From G965247775 sp965247775 (GTDB taxonomy: Bacteria > Chloroflexota > Dehalococcoidia > Bin125), in NCBI GenBank assembly GCA_965247775.1, contig OZ252031.1, positions 2,294,001 through 2,358,000 on the forward strand: a DNA stretch of 64,000 nucleotides, read 5' to 3'. Positions 36,223-45,123 of this stretch are shown here, one piece after another (within the stretch, counting starts at the first letter, position 1; each line of letters starts with the position of its first letter). The notes beneath the pieces were generated by a model. The model made no database searches. It was given only the letters and a program-made list of their open reading frames with translations, and had not been told where the DNA came from. The position numbers and the translations under genes are program-made.

Positions 36223-36529
36223 GCGAGCACTGGATTCACGTGGGCATGATGGCCAGGCGGCGGGAAAGGCGCCAGCGATCGGACGCCAAGACGCCGCCAG
36301 TGATCACAGCGACGCGTATTCGTCCACGATGCTCAGCAGACTGCAACGACCGGCCGTCGTGGGTGCGGTCGTGGACGAGTCGTCGGACCAGACGTGGTTC
36401 GGCCGCGCCGCCCCGGCAGGACGTTGAGCGAGTCGCGATCGAGTGCCTTCACGAGCTTCTTGACGGCGCTCCGCTTCTTCTTGAGGACCGTCTCCCCCTC
36501 GCGCAGACCAAGTTGCGTGTCGGGTCGCT

Positions 36530-36665
36530 CAGGTTGAGAAAAAGCGAAGATCGCGAGGACGACGCAGCCCACGGCAGCTACGAAGAGTACGGTGAAGAAC
36601 CATGGATTGAGTACCGCCACATTGATGGACTGCATCGCTGCGATGCCCTGACAACACAGCCGACG
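36530..36665 (-). pseudogene. DUF1772 (anthrone-oxygenase-like) membrane protein remnant
   Basis: The minus strand reads QGIAAMQSINVAVLNPWFFT followed by VLFVAAVGCVVLAIFAF, the conserved middle of DUF1772 proteins. Upstream and downstream frames are broken. The rest of 36223-36915 holds nothing I recognise. Confidence 0.5.
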
Positions 36666-36915
36666 GGCGACAGCCGCGCCGCCGACTCCGGCGCGATCTG
36701 CCCGTTGAGGGAAAGCGCGCGTTCCGCAGCCATCGCCTCTCCCCGGATCCGCCGTCGGCCACCGCTTACCCGACCATACGCCGCTCGCGGGGACCGTGCA
36801 GAAACTGAGTGATCCGGCCCGTCCGGCGGCGAGCGCGTGGCTGTTGACCCCTCCCCAACGCCCTCATTACGATCGCCCCCCAGAGCGAGCCCGCAGACCG
36901 AGGACGGAACGACCC

Positions 36916-38178
36916 ATGCCCCGCAATTGGCACCAGCGGCATCGCCGCCGCATGTCCCGGCGCGGCATGATAGGGGCGAGCGCCAAGGTGGGGGTCGGCG
37001 CCGCCGGCCTGGCCCTGGTGGGCTGCGGCGGCGGCGGCGACGACGACGACGACGGGACCGCCCCGGCCAGCGCTCCCGGCCCCACGGGGCGATCGCGGGA
37101 CAGTGCACCGGCCACGGCCCCGATTACGGAGGCGATTGCGCGGCTCGAGGCGGTCCGCCGGGCGGAACTCGTCCCGGCCACGTACTGCCCCTCCTTCGAG
37201 GCCCCCTTCACCGGCATCCTCGCCATGAACTACGTGGCGGAAGCCCTCGGCTACTTCGAGCAAGAAGGGATCAAGGAGGAGTGGGTCTACCAGACCGGCT
37301 GCGTGCCCCTGCTCATCAGCGGCGCCACCGACTTCGCCTTCCTCGACGTGCCCGAGACGCTCAACGCCTTCGACGCCGGCCGCCCCGTCACGGCCGTCTT
37401 CCAGCCCGCCTACACCCTCATCTTCGGCGTCTTCGTGCCCCAGGACTCCCCCATCCAGACCTGGAACGCCGATGACCTGCGCGGCCAGACCATCGGCGTC
37501 ACCGAGTTCGTCGGCGGCGAGGTGCCGGTCGTCCGCGCCCTCCTCGCCCGCATCGGCCTGACCGAGGGCGCGGACGTGGAGCTGCTGCCCACCAGCGGCC
37601 TGCCCGGCCAGCAACCCACCATCGACGCCTTCAACGACGGCCGCATCGTCGCCTTCGGCGGCGGCCGCCACGACGTCTTCGGCGTCGAGCTGGGCGGCCT
37701 GCCCATGCGCGACATCACCCCCCCGGACATGCGCGCGATCCGCGCCGCCGAGGCCATCTCCGTCAACGCCGACCGCCTGGCCGACCCCGAGCGGCGCGAC
37801 TTCGTCATCCGCTGGCTGCGCGCCTACGCCAAGGGCATCACCTTCATGAACGAGAACGTCGAAGCCGCCGCCCAGATCGGCTTCTCCGTCACCGGCGAGG
37901 ACCCCGACACCCTGCAGGAGGCGGTGGACCTGCTCAACATCTTCTTCTTCCACCGCCAGGACCGCGGCCCCGGCGTCCGCTTCGGCGAGGTCCCCCTCCA
38001 GGGCTGGGTCGACTTCGAGAACCTCCTCCTCGACGGCCGCACCGGCGCCGAGACGGACCCCTTGAACTTCGACGAATTCATCCCCGTGGAGAACGTCATC
38101 GACAATAGCCTGATCGACGAGATCAACACCTTCGACGCCGACGCCATCAAGGCGCAGGCCCGCAACTACCGCGCCTAG
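36916..38178 (+). CDS. NMT1/SsuA-like substrate-binding lipoprotein (orphan)
   Basis: A 420-residue paralog of the binding proteins at 29.3 and 59.2 kb. The leader has MSRRGMIGASAK and a lipobox ending at Cys37, then a Gly/Asp-rich linker and a short helix (APITEAIARLEAVRRAEL). The binding fold shows YFEQEGIKEEWVYQTGCVP, GVTEFVGGEVPVVRALLARI, TSGLPGQQPTIDAFNDGR and GLPMRDITPPDM. Two Cys replace hydrophobics seen in the other copies (TYCPSFEAP, QTGCVPLL) and could form a disulfide or change the ligand site. No permease or ATPase is adjacent; an IS3 fragment follows at once, so the transporter part may have been lost. ATG 36916 is chosen over longer extensions. Confidence 0.85.
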   Translation: MPRNWHQRHRRRMSRRGMIGASAKVGVGAAGLALVGCGGGGDDDDDGTAPASAPGPTGRSRDSAPATAPITEAIARLEAVRRAELVPATYCPSFEAPFTGILAMNYVAEALGYFEQEGIKEEWVYQTGCVPLLISGATDFAFLDVPETLNAFDAGRPVTAVFQPAYTLIFGVFVPQDSPIQTWNADDLRGQTIGVTEFVGGEVPVVRALLARIGLTEGADVELLPTSGLPGQQPTIDAFNDGRIVAFGGGRHDVFGVELGGLPMRDITPPDMRAIRAAEAISVNADRLADPERRDFVIRWLRAYAKGITFMNENVEAAAQIGFSVTGEDPDTLQEAVDLLNIFFFHRQDRGPGVRFGEVPLQGWVDFENLLLDGRTGAETDPLNFDEFIPVENVIDNSLIDEINTFDADAIKAQARNYRA

Positions 38179-38210
38179 CAAGCGCGGCGCGGGGCCGCCC
38201 GGGAGCCGCC

Positions 38211-38300
38211 ATGGCCCAGGAGCGGTACACAGCGGAGTAGATCATCGCGAAGCTGCGGGAGGCGGAGGTGGCCCTGGCGCAGGGGGAGAGCGTGGCCTCG
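38211..38300 (+). pseudogene. IS3 OrfA remnant
   Basis: The sequence reads MAQERYTAE, a stop, then IIAKLREAEVALAQGESVA. This is the N-terminus of IS3-type OrfA proteins (MAxKRYTAEEIIAKLREAEV). Only about 30 residues remain. A second copy of the same end lies at 46752. Confidence 0.75.
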
Positions 38301-38351
38301 CCGTGCGGCGCTCGATCTCCACCGCCGACCCCCGAGAAAGGACGTTGCTCG

Positions 38352-39092
38352 ATGGCTGACCGACTCGACGGCAAAGTCGCCCTGATCACCGGCGGCGCTC
38401 GTGGGCAAGGAAAGCACGAGGCGCACCTCTTCGCCGACGAGGGCGCGACGGTCGTGATTACCGACATCCTCGATCGCGAGGGCGAGGCGACCGCTGCCGC
38501 CATCGAACGCTGCGCCTACCTCCAGCTCGACGTCACCAGCGAAGACCAGTGGACTGCGACTGTTGCGGAATTACTGGAGCGCCATGGTCGGCTCGACGTA
38601 CTCGTTAACAACGCGGGCATCTATCTCAACCAAGTCATGGTCCAAACCTCGCTCGAAGACTACCGCCGCGTCATCGACATCAACCAAATCGGCGTGTTCC
38701 TCGGCATGAAAGCCGTCGCCCCAGGCATGACGGCCGCCGGGAGCGGCTCCATCATCAACATCTCCTCCGGGGCCGGCCTGCGTGGCCGACCAGGGCGGAT
38801 CGCCTATGCCGCTAGCAAATGGGCTGTTCGCGGCATGACCAAAGTGGCCGCGCGTGAACTGGCCCCCTTCGGCGTACGCGTCAACTCCATCCACCCCGGC
38901 CCCATCGACACCGCCATGCTGCATCAAGATCCCGACGTTACGAGCGACACCGACCGCGTGATCGCGGATGTCCCGCTCGGCCGCTTCGGCGAACCGCAGG
39001 AGGTCGCGAAGTTGGCCCTTTTCCTCGCCTCTGAAGACAGCAGTTACTCCACCGGCTCCGAGTTCCTCATCGATGGCGGCACCACGGCCTAG
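38352..39092 (+). CDS. SDR-family oxidoreductase (classical)
   Basis: A 246-residue classical short-chain dehydrogenase with intact motifs: TGGARGQG (cofactor loop, with GQG for GIG), NNAG, Ser in IINISSGAGL, and YAASK as the catalytic YxxxK. VITDILDRE after strand 2 suggests NAD preference. The closest general type is 3-alpha/20-beta-hydroxysteroid or glucose dehydrogenase-like SDR; the substrate is unknown. ATG 38352 is preferred because MADRLDGKVALITGGARG is a standard SDR start. It follows an IS3 OrfA fragment and precedes a GC-rich hairpin. Confidence 0.85.
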   Translation: MADRLDGKVALITGGARGQGKHEAHLFADEGATVVITDILDREGEATAAAIERCAYLQLDVTSEDQWTATVAELLERHGRLDVLVNNAGIYLNQVMVQTSLEDYRRVIDINQIGVFLGMKAVAPGMTAAGSGSIINISSGAGLRGRPGRIAYAASKWAVRGMTKVAARELAPFGVRVNSIHPGPIDTAMLHQDPDVTSDTDRVIADVPLGRFGEPQEVAKLALFLASEDSSYSTGSEFLIDGGTTA

Positions 39093-39112
39093 CTGCTCCT
39101 TGCTCTGCGGTG

Positions 39113-39132
39113 CCCGTGGCGGCGCCCACGGG
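39113..39132 (+). terminator. GC-rich hairpin after the SDR gene
   Basis: cccgtgg, a six-base loop and ccacggg form a perfect 7-bp stem 20 bases after the SDR stop. There is no T tract, so a role in termination is only a possibility. Confidence 0.3.
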
Positions 39133-39584
39133 GATCATCGCTCAGGGGTCGGCACGTTGCGACCACCCGTCGACCCGGACGAACTCGCCATTCTCCGCGG
39201 CGGGGAGATGCTATGGCTGGCGAGACGGCGCTCCGCGATCCCCGCACCCGGGCCGATCGGCACGGGGAGCAAGGAGTCCGATGGTCGCCACGCTGACGCT
39301 CCCAGAGGGGCGCATCGTCGTGGTGCGCCGCAGCCGAATAGCGGGGACGCGCGACGCGAGCCTGCAGCTCCTGAATGGGACACTCGCGGGACTCGGCGTC
39401 CTGCGCGGTCGCCGGTGCTGGATCACCGCCTGGAGGCCACGGTGATCCGTGGTCGTCCCGGGCGCTGACTGGCTTCACGTGCCGGACCACGACGCGCCGA
39501 ATCAGCGCCCTGGCGGAAGGGGGTGCGACTCCCCCGGAGTAGGAACGCCTCCCAGCTCAAGCGAACGATGGAGGGCGTCCGAAG

Positions 39585-39790
39585 GCGCTCCCGACGTGAG
39601 CTGCCGCGTCCATTCTCGCTCGCACTGCGGGCACGCATAGCGTCGTGCGCTCGGGAGGAGAGGCACCGACCAAGGCACCCACCACGAGCCGAGCGCGACG
39701 AACCGGCCGAGGCAGTCGTAGCAGTACTTCGCGCGGCACGAAGGACAGTCCCGTACCCCCGCAGGGGTGTGCGACGACTGTCGCAGATGA
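39585..39790 (-). pseudogene. Possible zinc-ribbon protein remnant
   Basis: A minus-strand frame contains CPSCRAKYCYDCLGRF, then SWWVPWSVPLLPSARRYACP and QCEREW. The CxxC...CxxC...CxxC spacing and conserved aromatic residues look like a zinc-ribbon pair around a hydrophobic loop. No start or family can be given. The rest of 39093-40073 has no gene; ttgagacaccacag at 39941-39954 also occurs at 9559-9572 and may be an insertion-sequence end. Confidence 0.3.
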
Positions 39791-40073
39791 GGCAGCACTT
39801 CTCGCGGCGCGCGCGTGCTCCAGGCCGGCCTGCGCTCCTGGAAGCACCGGCGCTTGCTCGGACTAGGCGCATATGCGCTCGCGCGCCGCGCGTTTCTGAG
39901 CCTCCGGCCCAGACGCCGTTCAGGCAGGGCGGATGGCGCGTTGAGACACCACAGATCAGCACCGCGACGCCGTCGCGTAGAGGTGGACCTGAACATGCTG
40001 GCCAAGGAAATCGACGCTCGAAAATTCGGCGCGCGAATGCTAGGTTCCCCTGTGAGACCGTGAGGAGGAAGCG

Positions 40074-41207
40074 ATGGATCTCGGTTATTTCATGATGCCG
40101 GCACATCCGCCGGAGAGAAAACCGTACGACTGGCACCAAACTGACCTCCAGGCGCTTCGCTGGGGCGATGAACTTGGGGTCACCGAGGCCTGGCTCGGCG
40201 AACATTTCACCGTCACCTGGGAGCCCAACCCGGCGCCTGATCTGACGATCGCGCAGGCCTTGCTTCAGACCAAGCGCATCAAGCTCGCGCCCGGCGCTCA
40301 CCTGCTGCCCTATCACAATCCGGTCGAGCTGGCGCATCGGGTCGCCTTTCTCGATCACCTGGCGCAGGGGCGCCTGCAGCTCGGTGTCGCCGCCGGCGGC
40401 CATGTCGGCGATTTCCTGGCGTTCGATGTGGACGGCGAGAACGGCGAGAACCGCACCATGATGATCGAGGCTCTCAAGATCATGATGGGAATCTGGGCGG
40501 CGGAAGGCGCGTTCAAGTACGAAGGCCAGTACTGGAACGCGAACATTCCAGAGCCGATGGTTGCGGGCAACTATACGCACCACATGCACACCTTCACCAA
40601 ACCGCATCCGCCGATCGGCATGGCGGTGCTGACTCCCGGATCCGACACGATCAAGTTCTGCGGCTCGCACGGGTTCATGCCGTTGAGCATTCATCTCAAC
40701 GACGAGTACACGGTCAGTCACTGGGAGACCTACGCTGAATCAGCGCAAGCGAACGGGATCAACCCCGATCGCAGCAAGTGGCGGATCTATTCCGAAATTC
40801 TAGTCGCCGATACGGATGCCGAAGCGGAGAAGATGGCCTTTGAAGGGCCGCTGGGCCGCGCCTGCCGCGAATATCTTTGGCAGCTCTTCAACGCGTTCGG
40901 CTTCCTCAAGCATCTGAAGCACGACCCGTCGATTCCGGATTCGGACGTGACGCCGGAGTACGTCATGCGGAATTGCTGGATCATCGGCTCGGTCGAAACC
41001 GTCACCGATCGGATCGTCGATCTTCACAACAAGACCGGCGGCTTCGGCACCTTACTCTGGAGCCCGACCGACTATGGCGAACATCCCGAGCGGATGCGCA
41101 ATACGTTGGAGCTGTTGGTGAACGAGGTGATGCCGCGGGTGAACAAGAAACTCGAGCCGGCGACCCGCCAGGAAGAAACACAGCGCGTAGCGTCCCCGAC
41201 TTCGTAA
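40074..41207 (+). CDS. LLM-class flavin-dependent monooxygenase
   Basis: A 377-residue bacterial-luciferase-like protein. It starts MDLGYFMMPAHPPE, has GDELGVTEAWLGEHF, IKLAPGAHLLPYHNPVELAH, VAFLDHLAQGRLQLGVAAGG and a C-terminal IIGSVETVTDRIVDLHNKTG. The family uses reduced FMN or F420 from a partner reductase for oxygenation or hydride transfer. PDLTIAQALLQ and the GENRTMMIEALKIMM block resemble the limonene or alkanal monooxygenase branch. Codon third positions look less GC-rich than in neighbours, as in the 14.0-15.7 kb pair, which hints at recent transfer. GAGGAGGAAGCG before ATG 40074 is a strong ribosome site. Confidence 0.85.
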   Translation: MDLGYFMMPAHPPERKPYDWHQTDLQALRWGDELGVTEAWLGEHFTVTWEPNPAPDLTIAQALLQTKRIKLAPGAHLLPYHNPVELAHRVAFLDHLAQGRLQLGVAAGGHVGDFLAFDVDGENGENRTMMIEALKIMMGIWAAEGAFKYEGQYWNANIPEPMVAGNYTHHMHTFTKPHPPIGMAVLTPGSDTIKFCGSHGFMPLSIHLNDEYTVSHWETYAESAQANGINPDRSKWRIYSEILVADTDAEAEKMAFEGPLGRACREYLWQLFNAFGFLKHLKHDPSIPDSDVTPEYVMRNCWIIGSVETVTDRIVDLHNKTGGFGTLLWSPTDYGEHPERMRNTLELLVNEVMPRVNKKLEPATRQEETQRVASPTS

Positions 41208-41703
41208 GCAGCGGGGCGAGGGTGCGAATTCGCCCGCCGGCTTCACCCGTCCCAAGACCCCTGCATTTCTACCGGGGTCTCGCTCAGCGGGTAGGACCGG
41301 CGTGACCTTGCCGGCTTCCATGACGTCCTTCAGGGACTGCGGATCCTCCTGGCGCCTGCAGGATCACCTCCACATCGACCGGAGGCTATTCGGGCGACTT
41401 GACGCAGGACGCGCCCGCCGGATCGCCGTGTCCACAGCCCCATCGGGAGCAGCGGGCGTAGCTTCTGATGCGCGGGTCGCGGGCGCTTGACGCATGCGCC
41501 ATCGGGGGGGGATCTCCCGGAATGCGACGGCATCGAGTTGCCACGTCAGATCGAGATGGCCTCAGGCTTCCAGCTGCAATCGGGCGGGCCCAGTCTTGAG
41601 CGATCCAGACCAGATCGAGCGAGTCGAACGCCGTCCGTTCATCATTGAGGTGCCGCCGGATCTCGGTGTTCCACAACCTCTCTCCGCGACCGAGAGCAGG
41701 TCA
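41208..41703. other. No recognisable gene
   Basis: 496 bases between convergent genes. A minus-strand frame (41386-41676) contains WNTEIRRHLNDERTAFDSLD then LVWIAQDWARP, which looks protein-like, but I cannot match it to a family. No terminator is evident. Confidence 0.35.
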
Positions 41704-42483
41704 CTAGCTCGTGATGATGCCTCCGTCCACGTTCAAGGCTTGGCCTGTGATGTTTCGTGCCGCCGGTGAAGCGAGAAACACAGCAAGCGCGGCGATGTCC
41801 TCCGGATCATTGAGGCGGCGAATCGGAATGGACTCGACCACCCGCCGTTCGGCTTCTCGCACGGTGACGTTCCAATGTTCCGCGCGGCGCGCCATGGAGC
41901 GATCGAGCAAGGGTGTGCGTGTCACGCCTGGGCAAACCGCGTTGACGTTGATGTTGTGTTCACCGAGCTGTTGAGATGCCGTGCGCGTCAACGCGATCAC
42001 CGCTCCCTTACTGGCCGCGTACGCGGCGTTGGACGTACCGGCGTACCCTCGCCCTGCAATCGACGCGATGTTGACGATCACCCCGCCCCCTTGGGCAATC
42101 ATGTCTCGCGCCGCCCGTTGGAGGCAAAAGAACACGCCCTTGGCGTTCACTCGGTGGATGCGGTCCCAGTCTTCTTCGGTCACATCGAAGATGTACTTCC
42201 TGACCGTGACACCGGCGTTATTCACGAGGACGTCGAGCCCGCCCATTCCCTCATTGACTCCGGAAATCATGCGGTCAATTTGTTGCAAGTCGCCCACGTC
42301 GGCGACGACGGGTAGGGCCTCACTACCGCTCTCGCTAATCTCCCTCGCGGTCGCCTCGGCAGCCGACGCATCAATGTCGGCACACGCGACCCTCGCCCCC
42401 GCATTCCCCATTGCGATCGCAATTGCGCGACCGATCCCGGATCCCGCGCCGGTGACAAGAACAACACGATCACTGAGCATCAT
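41704..42483 (-). CDS. SDR-family oxidoreductase (classical)
   Basis: A 259-residue short-chain dehydrogenase with TGAGSGIG, NNAG, IVNIASIAGRG and the YAASK active site; it ends GQALNVDGGIITS. The acidic CADIDAS after strand 2 suggests NAD. The 3-oxoacyl-ACP/3-hydroxyacyl-type subgroup is likely, with a small-molecule dehydrogenase role. ATG 42483 (or the next ATG 42480) follows GGAGGAAACC at ideal spacing. It is distinct from the two other SDRs here and is probably transcribed alone. Confidence 0.85.
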   Translation of the reverse strand: MMLSDRVVLVTGAGSGIGRAIAIAMGNAGARVACADIDASAAEATAREISESGSEALPVVADVGDLQQIDRMISGVNEGMGGLDVLVNNAGVTVRKYIFDVTEEDWDRIHRVNAKGVFFCLQRAARDMIAQGGGVIVNIASIAGRGYAGTSNAAYAASKGAVIALTRTASQQLGEHNINVNAVCPGVTRTPLLDRSMARRAEHWNVTVREAERRVVESIPIRRLNDPEDIAALAVFLASPAARNITGQALNVDGGIITS

Positions 42484-42693
42484 GGTTTCCTCCGATGGTT
42501 CAGGCGATGCGCCCTGCCCGAAAGCTGTGCGGCACGAATACTAGATCGCGCGCGGATCCTTGCGCGGAGGCCGTTTTCGGCGGCTTCCCCCGCGATCCGC
42601 CGGCGGAGGCCAAGATCCGCGTGGCGCGCCTCCGCCTTGGGGTCGGACGCCTCGCGGGGGCGCCTGGCCAAACGGGATGCGGCGCGCTGCCCA

Positions 42694-45069
42694 TCACCCG
42701 GCCGGGGCCGTCCCCGGCTGCTCGGCCTCGCGCTCCTCGCGTTCGCGCTCCGGGAAATCCTTCGGTCCGCCGGGCAGCCAGTCGAGCCAGAAGGGCAGAT
42801 ACCAGAGCCGGTCGTGCGCCAGCCGCATCATCGACGGCAGCAGCACGAGCAGAATGATGGTGGCGTCGAAGAGGACGGCCAGCGCCAGCGTGAAGCCGAA
42901 CTGCTGCAGACCGATGTCGCGCGTGAAGGCGAAGACGGTGGCCACCGCGATCATGATGGCGGCGGCGCTGAAGACGATGCCGAAGCCGTCGCGCACCCCC
43001 TCCACGACCGCCTCCTCCGTCGAGTACCCCCGCTGGTACAGCTCTTGCGTCCGGCCGATCGCGAAGGTCAGATAGTCCATGGAGATCCCGAACGTGATCG
43101 AGAAGACGAAGAGCGGCAGCCACGACTCGATGATCCCCGTCGCCTCGAAGTCCAACAGTCCCTCCAACGCCCGGCCCTCCTGGAACACGTGCACCAAGAC
43201 GCCGTAGGCGGCGCCGACCGCCAGCAAGTTCAGCACCACCGCGATCGCCGGAATGACCAGCGACCGGTACATCGCCACCAGGATCACGAAGGCCGTGATC
43301 ACGACAAACGCGATCACGAACGGCGTGCGCGCATTGATCTGGTCGCGGAAGTCCACGTTGCCGGCCGTCGCCCCACTGACCAAGGCGATCGCGGGCCCAT
43401 CGTCTGGGAAGGCCGCCGGCACGATTTCGTCCCGCAGCAAGTTCAGGGCGTCGATCGCCTTCTGATCGCCCGTGTCGGCGTTGATCGGGATCTCCACCAC
43501 CTCGGTGTCGCCAGCGGCGTTGATCTGGAAATCGAACGGGAGGGCGAAGGGCACGTGCTCCCCGGCCGACTCCGCGCGCACGATCTCGGCCTCCACCCCG
43601 TCCGTCAGCCGCTGTACGGCGGCCTGCAGATCCGTCGCGAAGATGTTCTGCCCCGCCCCGGGGTCCACCACGATCACGGCGGGCGCCAGCACGCCCAGGG
43701 TGAAGTCCTCCTCCAGTGTCTCGATCGCCGCCTTGGATTCGACGTCGTCGTCGATCGAGGTGACGCCGTTGAAGCCCAGGTTGAAGTCGAGCACCGGGTA
43801 CGCCAGCGCGATCAGCGCCCCAATCCCAATCAGGCCGAAGATCCAGCCCGATGGACCCGCGCAGCGCTGTACGATCACCCCCGCCGGACGGTTCAGGCTG
43901 CCGCGGATCGCCACGTTGTGTTTCCGCAGCCAGGGCAGACGCCAGCGGCTGAGGTTGTCGCTCAGGAGTGCCGGCATCAACGTCTGCGCCACCAGCAACG
44001 CGACGAAGATGGTCACGACGGCGGCGATGCCCAGGCTCGTGAAGACCGGATTGCCCACGAGGAACATGCCGAGGATCGCCAGCATCGTTGTCACCGCGGC
44101 GATCAGCACGCCCTTGCCGGCCGTGTTGCTGGCGACGGCCGCCGCAGCGGTCGGATCGCGGCCCTTGTCCCGCTCGAAGCGGTAGCGGGTGAAGAGGAAC
44201 AGCGCGTAGTCGATCCCGGCCGCCAACCCCATCAGCAGGACGACCTGAATCCAGACCGATGCCATTGGCGTGACCAGACTGATCAAGGTGACCACCCCGG
44301 CCGCTATCGCCACGCTCAGATAGGCGATGACGATCGGCACGCCCGCGGCCGCCACCGCCCCGAGCGCGATGACGAGGATGATCAGGGTGAGCGGCAGGTT
44401 GACCAGAGAGGCGAAGCCAAAGTCTTCCTCGATCAACGTGTCCAGGTCGTCGTCGAGGATGAAGCCGCCGCCGATCAGGATCTCGAACCCGCTCTCCTCG
44501 GCCGCTGCGGCCACCGCGGCGCGGATCGCGTCGAGTTCCTCATCGACGTCGTCGGGTTCGTTCGTGGCGTATTCCGCCTCGGCGAAAGTGACGTCCCCGC
44601 CCTGCGCCCCGGCCCCAGGGCTGACCAGCGGCGACTCCGCACGGGGCGCGCCGGTGTCGTAGTGGCTCGTGGTCGTGGCGAAGACGCGGGTGCTGGAGGC
44701 GACCGCGGTCCCGCCCACGATCTCCGTGTTCAGCGCGCGCAAGCGACGCAGCTCCGCCAGCAGATCGGTCACCGTCTGCTGGTAAACGGGATCGGCCACC
44801 GTCAGCGTGGGATGACCGAAGGTGATCGTCTCCGATCGCGTCTCGCTGTCCTCGCCGAAGCGATCATCGAAGAGGTCGGCCGCGGCGCCGGACTCCCCCG
44901 TACCGCTCTCCTCCAGGTCCTCATCGGGGCCGATGGCCACACAGGCGCCGATGGTGAAGATCGCGATCAACACCCAGGCGGCCAGCACCAGCCAGCGATG
45001 GCGTCGCGACCAGCCGGCGATGCGGCCGGTGAAGAACGGGGGGGCGTCAGGCAGGTCGTTGTGGCTCAT
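42694..45069 (-). CDS. MMPL/RND-family transporter
   Basis: A 791-residue membrane protein with a topology of 12 segments in two halves. Segment 1 is VLAAWVLIAIFTIGACVAI. The first large external loop (residues about 40-205) and the second (about 415-560) face outward. GIDYALFLFTRYRFERDKGR in the first half and GISMDYLTFAIGRTQELYQR in the second are the conserved MMPL/RND loops with the proton-relay Asp-Tyr. Such proteins export lipids or hydrophobic compounds or act in resistance. It begins 54 bases after a membrane-anchored type-1 binding protein on the same strand, so the two probably form an operon, an unusual pairing. Confidence 0.9.
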   Translation of the reverse strand: MSHNDLPDAPPFFTGRIAGWSRRHRWLVLAAWVLIAIFTIGACVAIGPDEDLEESGTGESGAAADLFDDRFGEDSETRSETITFGHPTLTVADPVYQQTVTDLLAELRRLRALNTEIVGGTAVASSTRVFATTTSHYDTGAPRAESPLVSPGAGAQGGDVTFAEAEYATNEPDDVDEELDAIRAAVAAAAEESGFEILIGGGFILDDDLDTLIEEDFGFASLVNLPLTLIILVIALGAVAAAGVPIVIAYLSVAIAAGVVTLISLVTPMASVWIQVVLLMGLAAGIDYALFLFTRYRFERDKGRDPTAAAAVASNTAGKGVLIAAVTTMLAILGMFLVGNPVFTSLGIAAVVTIFVALLVAQTLMPALLSDNLSRWRLPWLRKHNVAIRGSLNRPAGVIVQRCAGPSGWIFGLIGIGALIALAYPVLDFNLGFNGVTSIDDDVESKAAIETLEEDFTLGVLAPAVIVVDPGAGQNIFATDLQAAVQRLTDGVEAEIVRAESAGEHVPFALPFDFQINAAGDTEVVEIPINADTGDQKAIDALNLLRDEIVPAAFPDDGPAIALVSGATAGNVDFRDQINARTPFVIAFVVITAFVILVAMYRSLVIPAIAVVLNLLAVGAAYGVLVHVFQEGRALEGLLDFEATGIIESWLPLFVFSITFGISMDYLTFAIGRTQELYQRGYSTEEAVVEGVRDGFGIVFSAAAIMIAVATVFAFTRDIGLQQFGFTLALAVLFDATIILLVLLPSMMRLAHDRLWYLPFWLDWLPGGPKDFPEREREEREAEQPGTAPAG

Positions 45070-45123
45070 CGTCGGCCCCGTCGGCGTCGCTGGGCGCGGC
45101 TCGGCGGCCGCCGTCCGCGGCGG

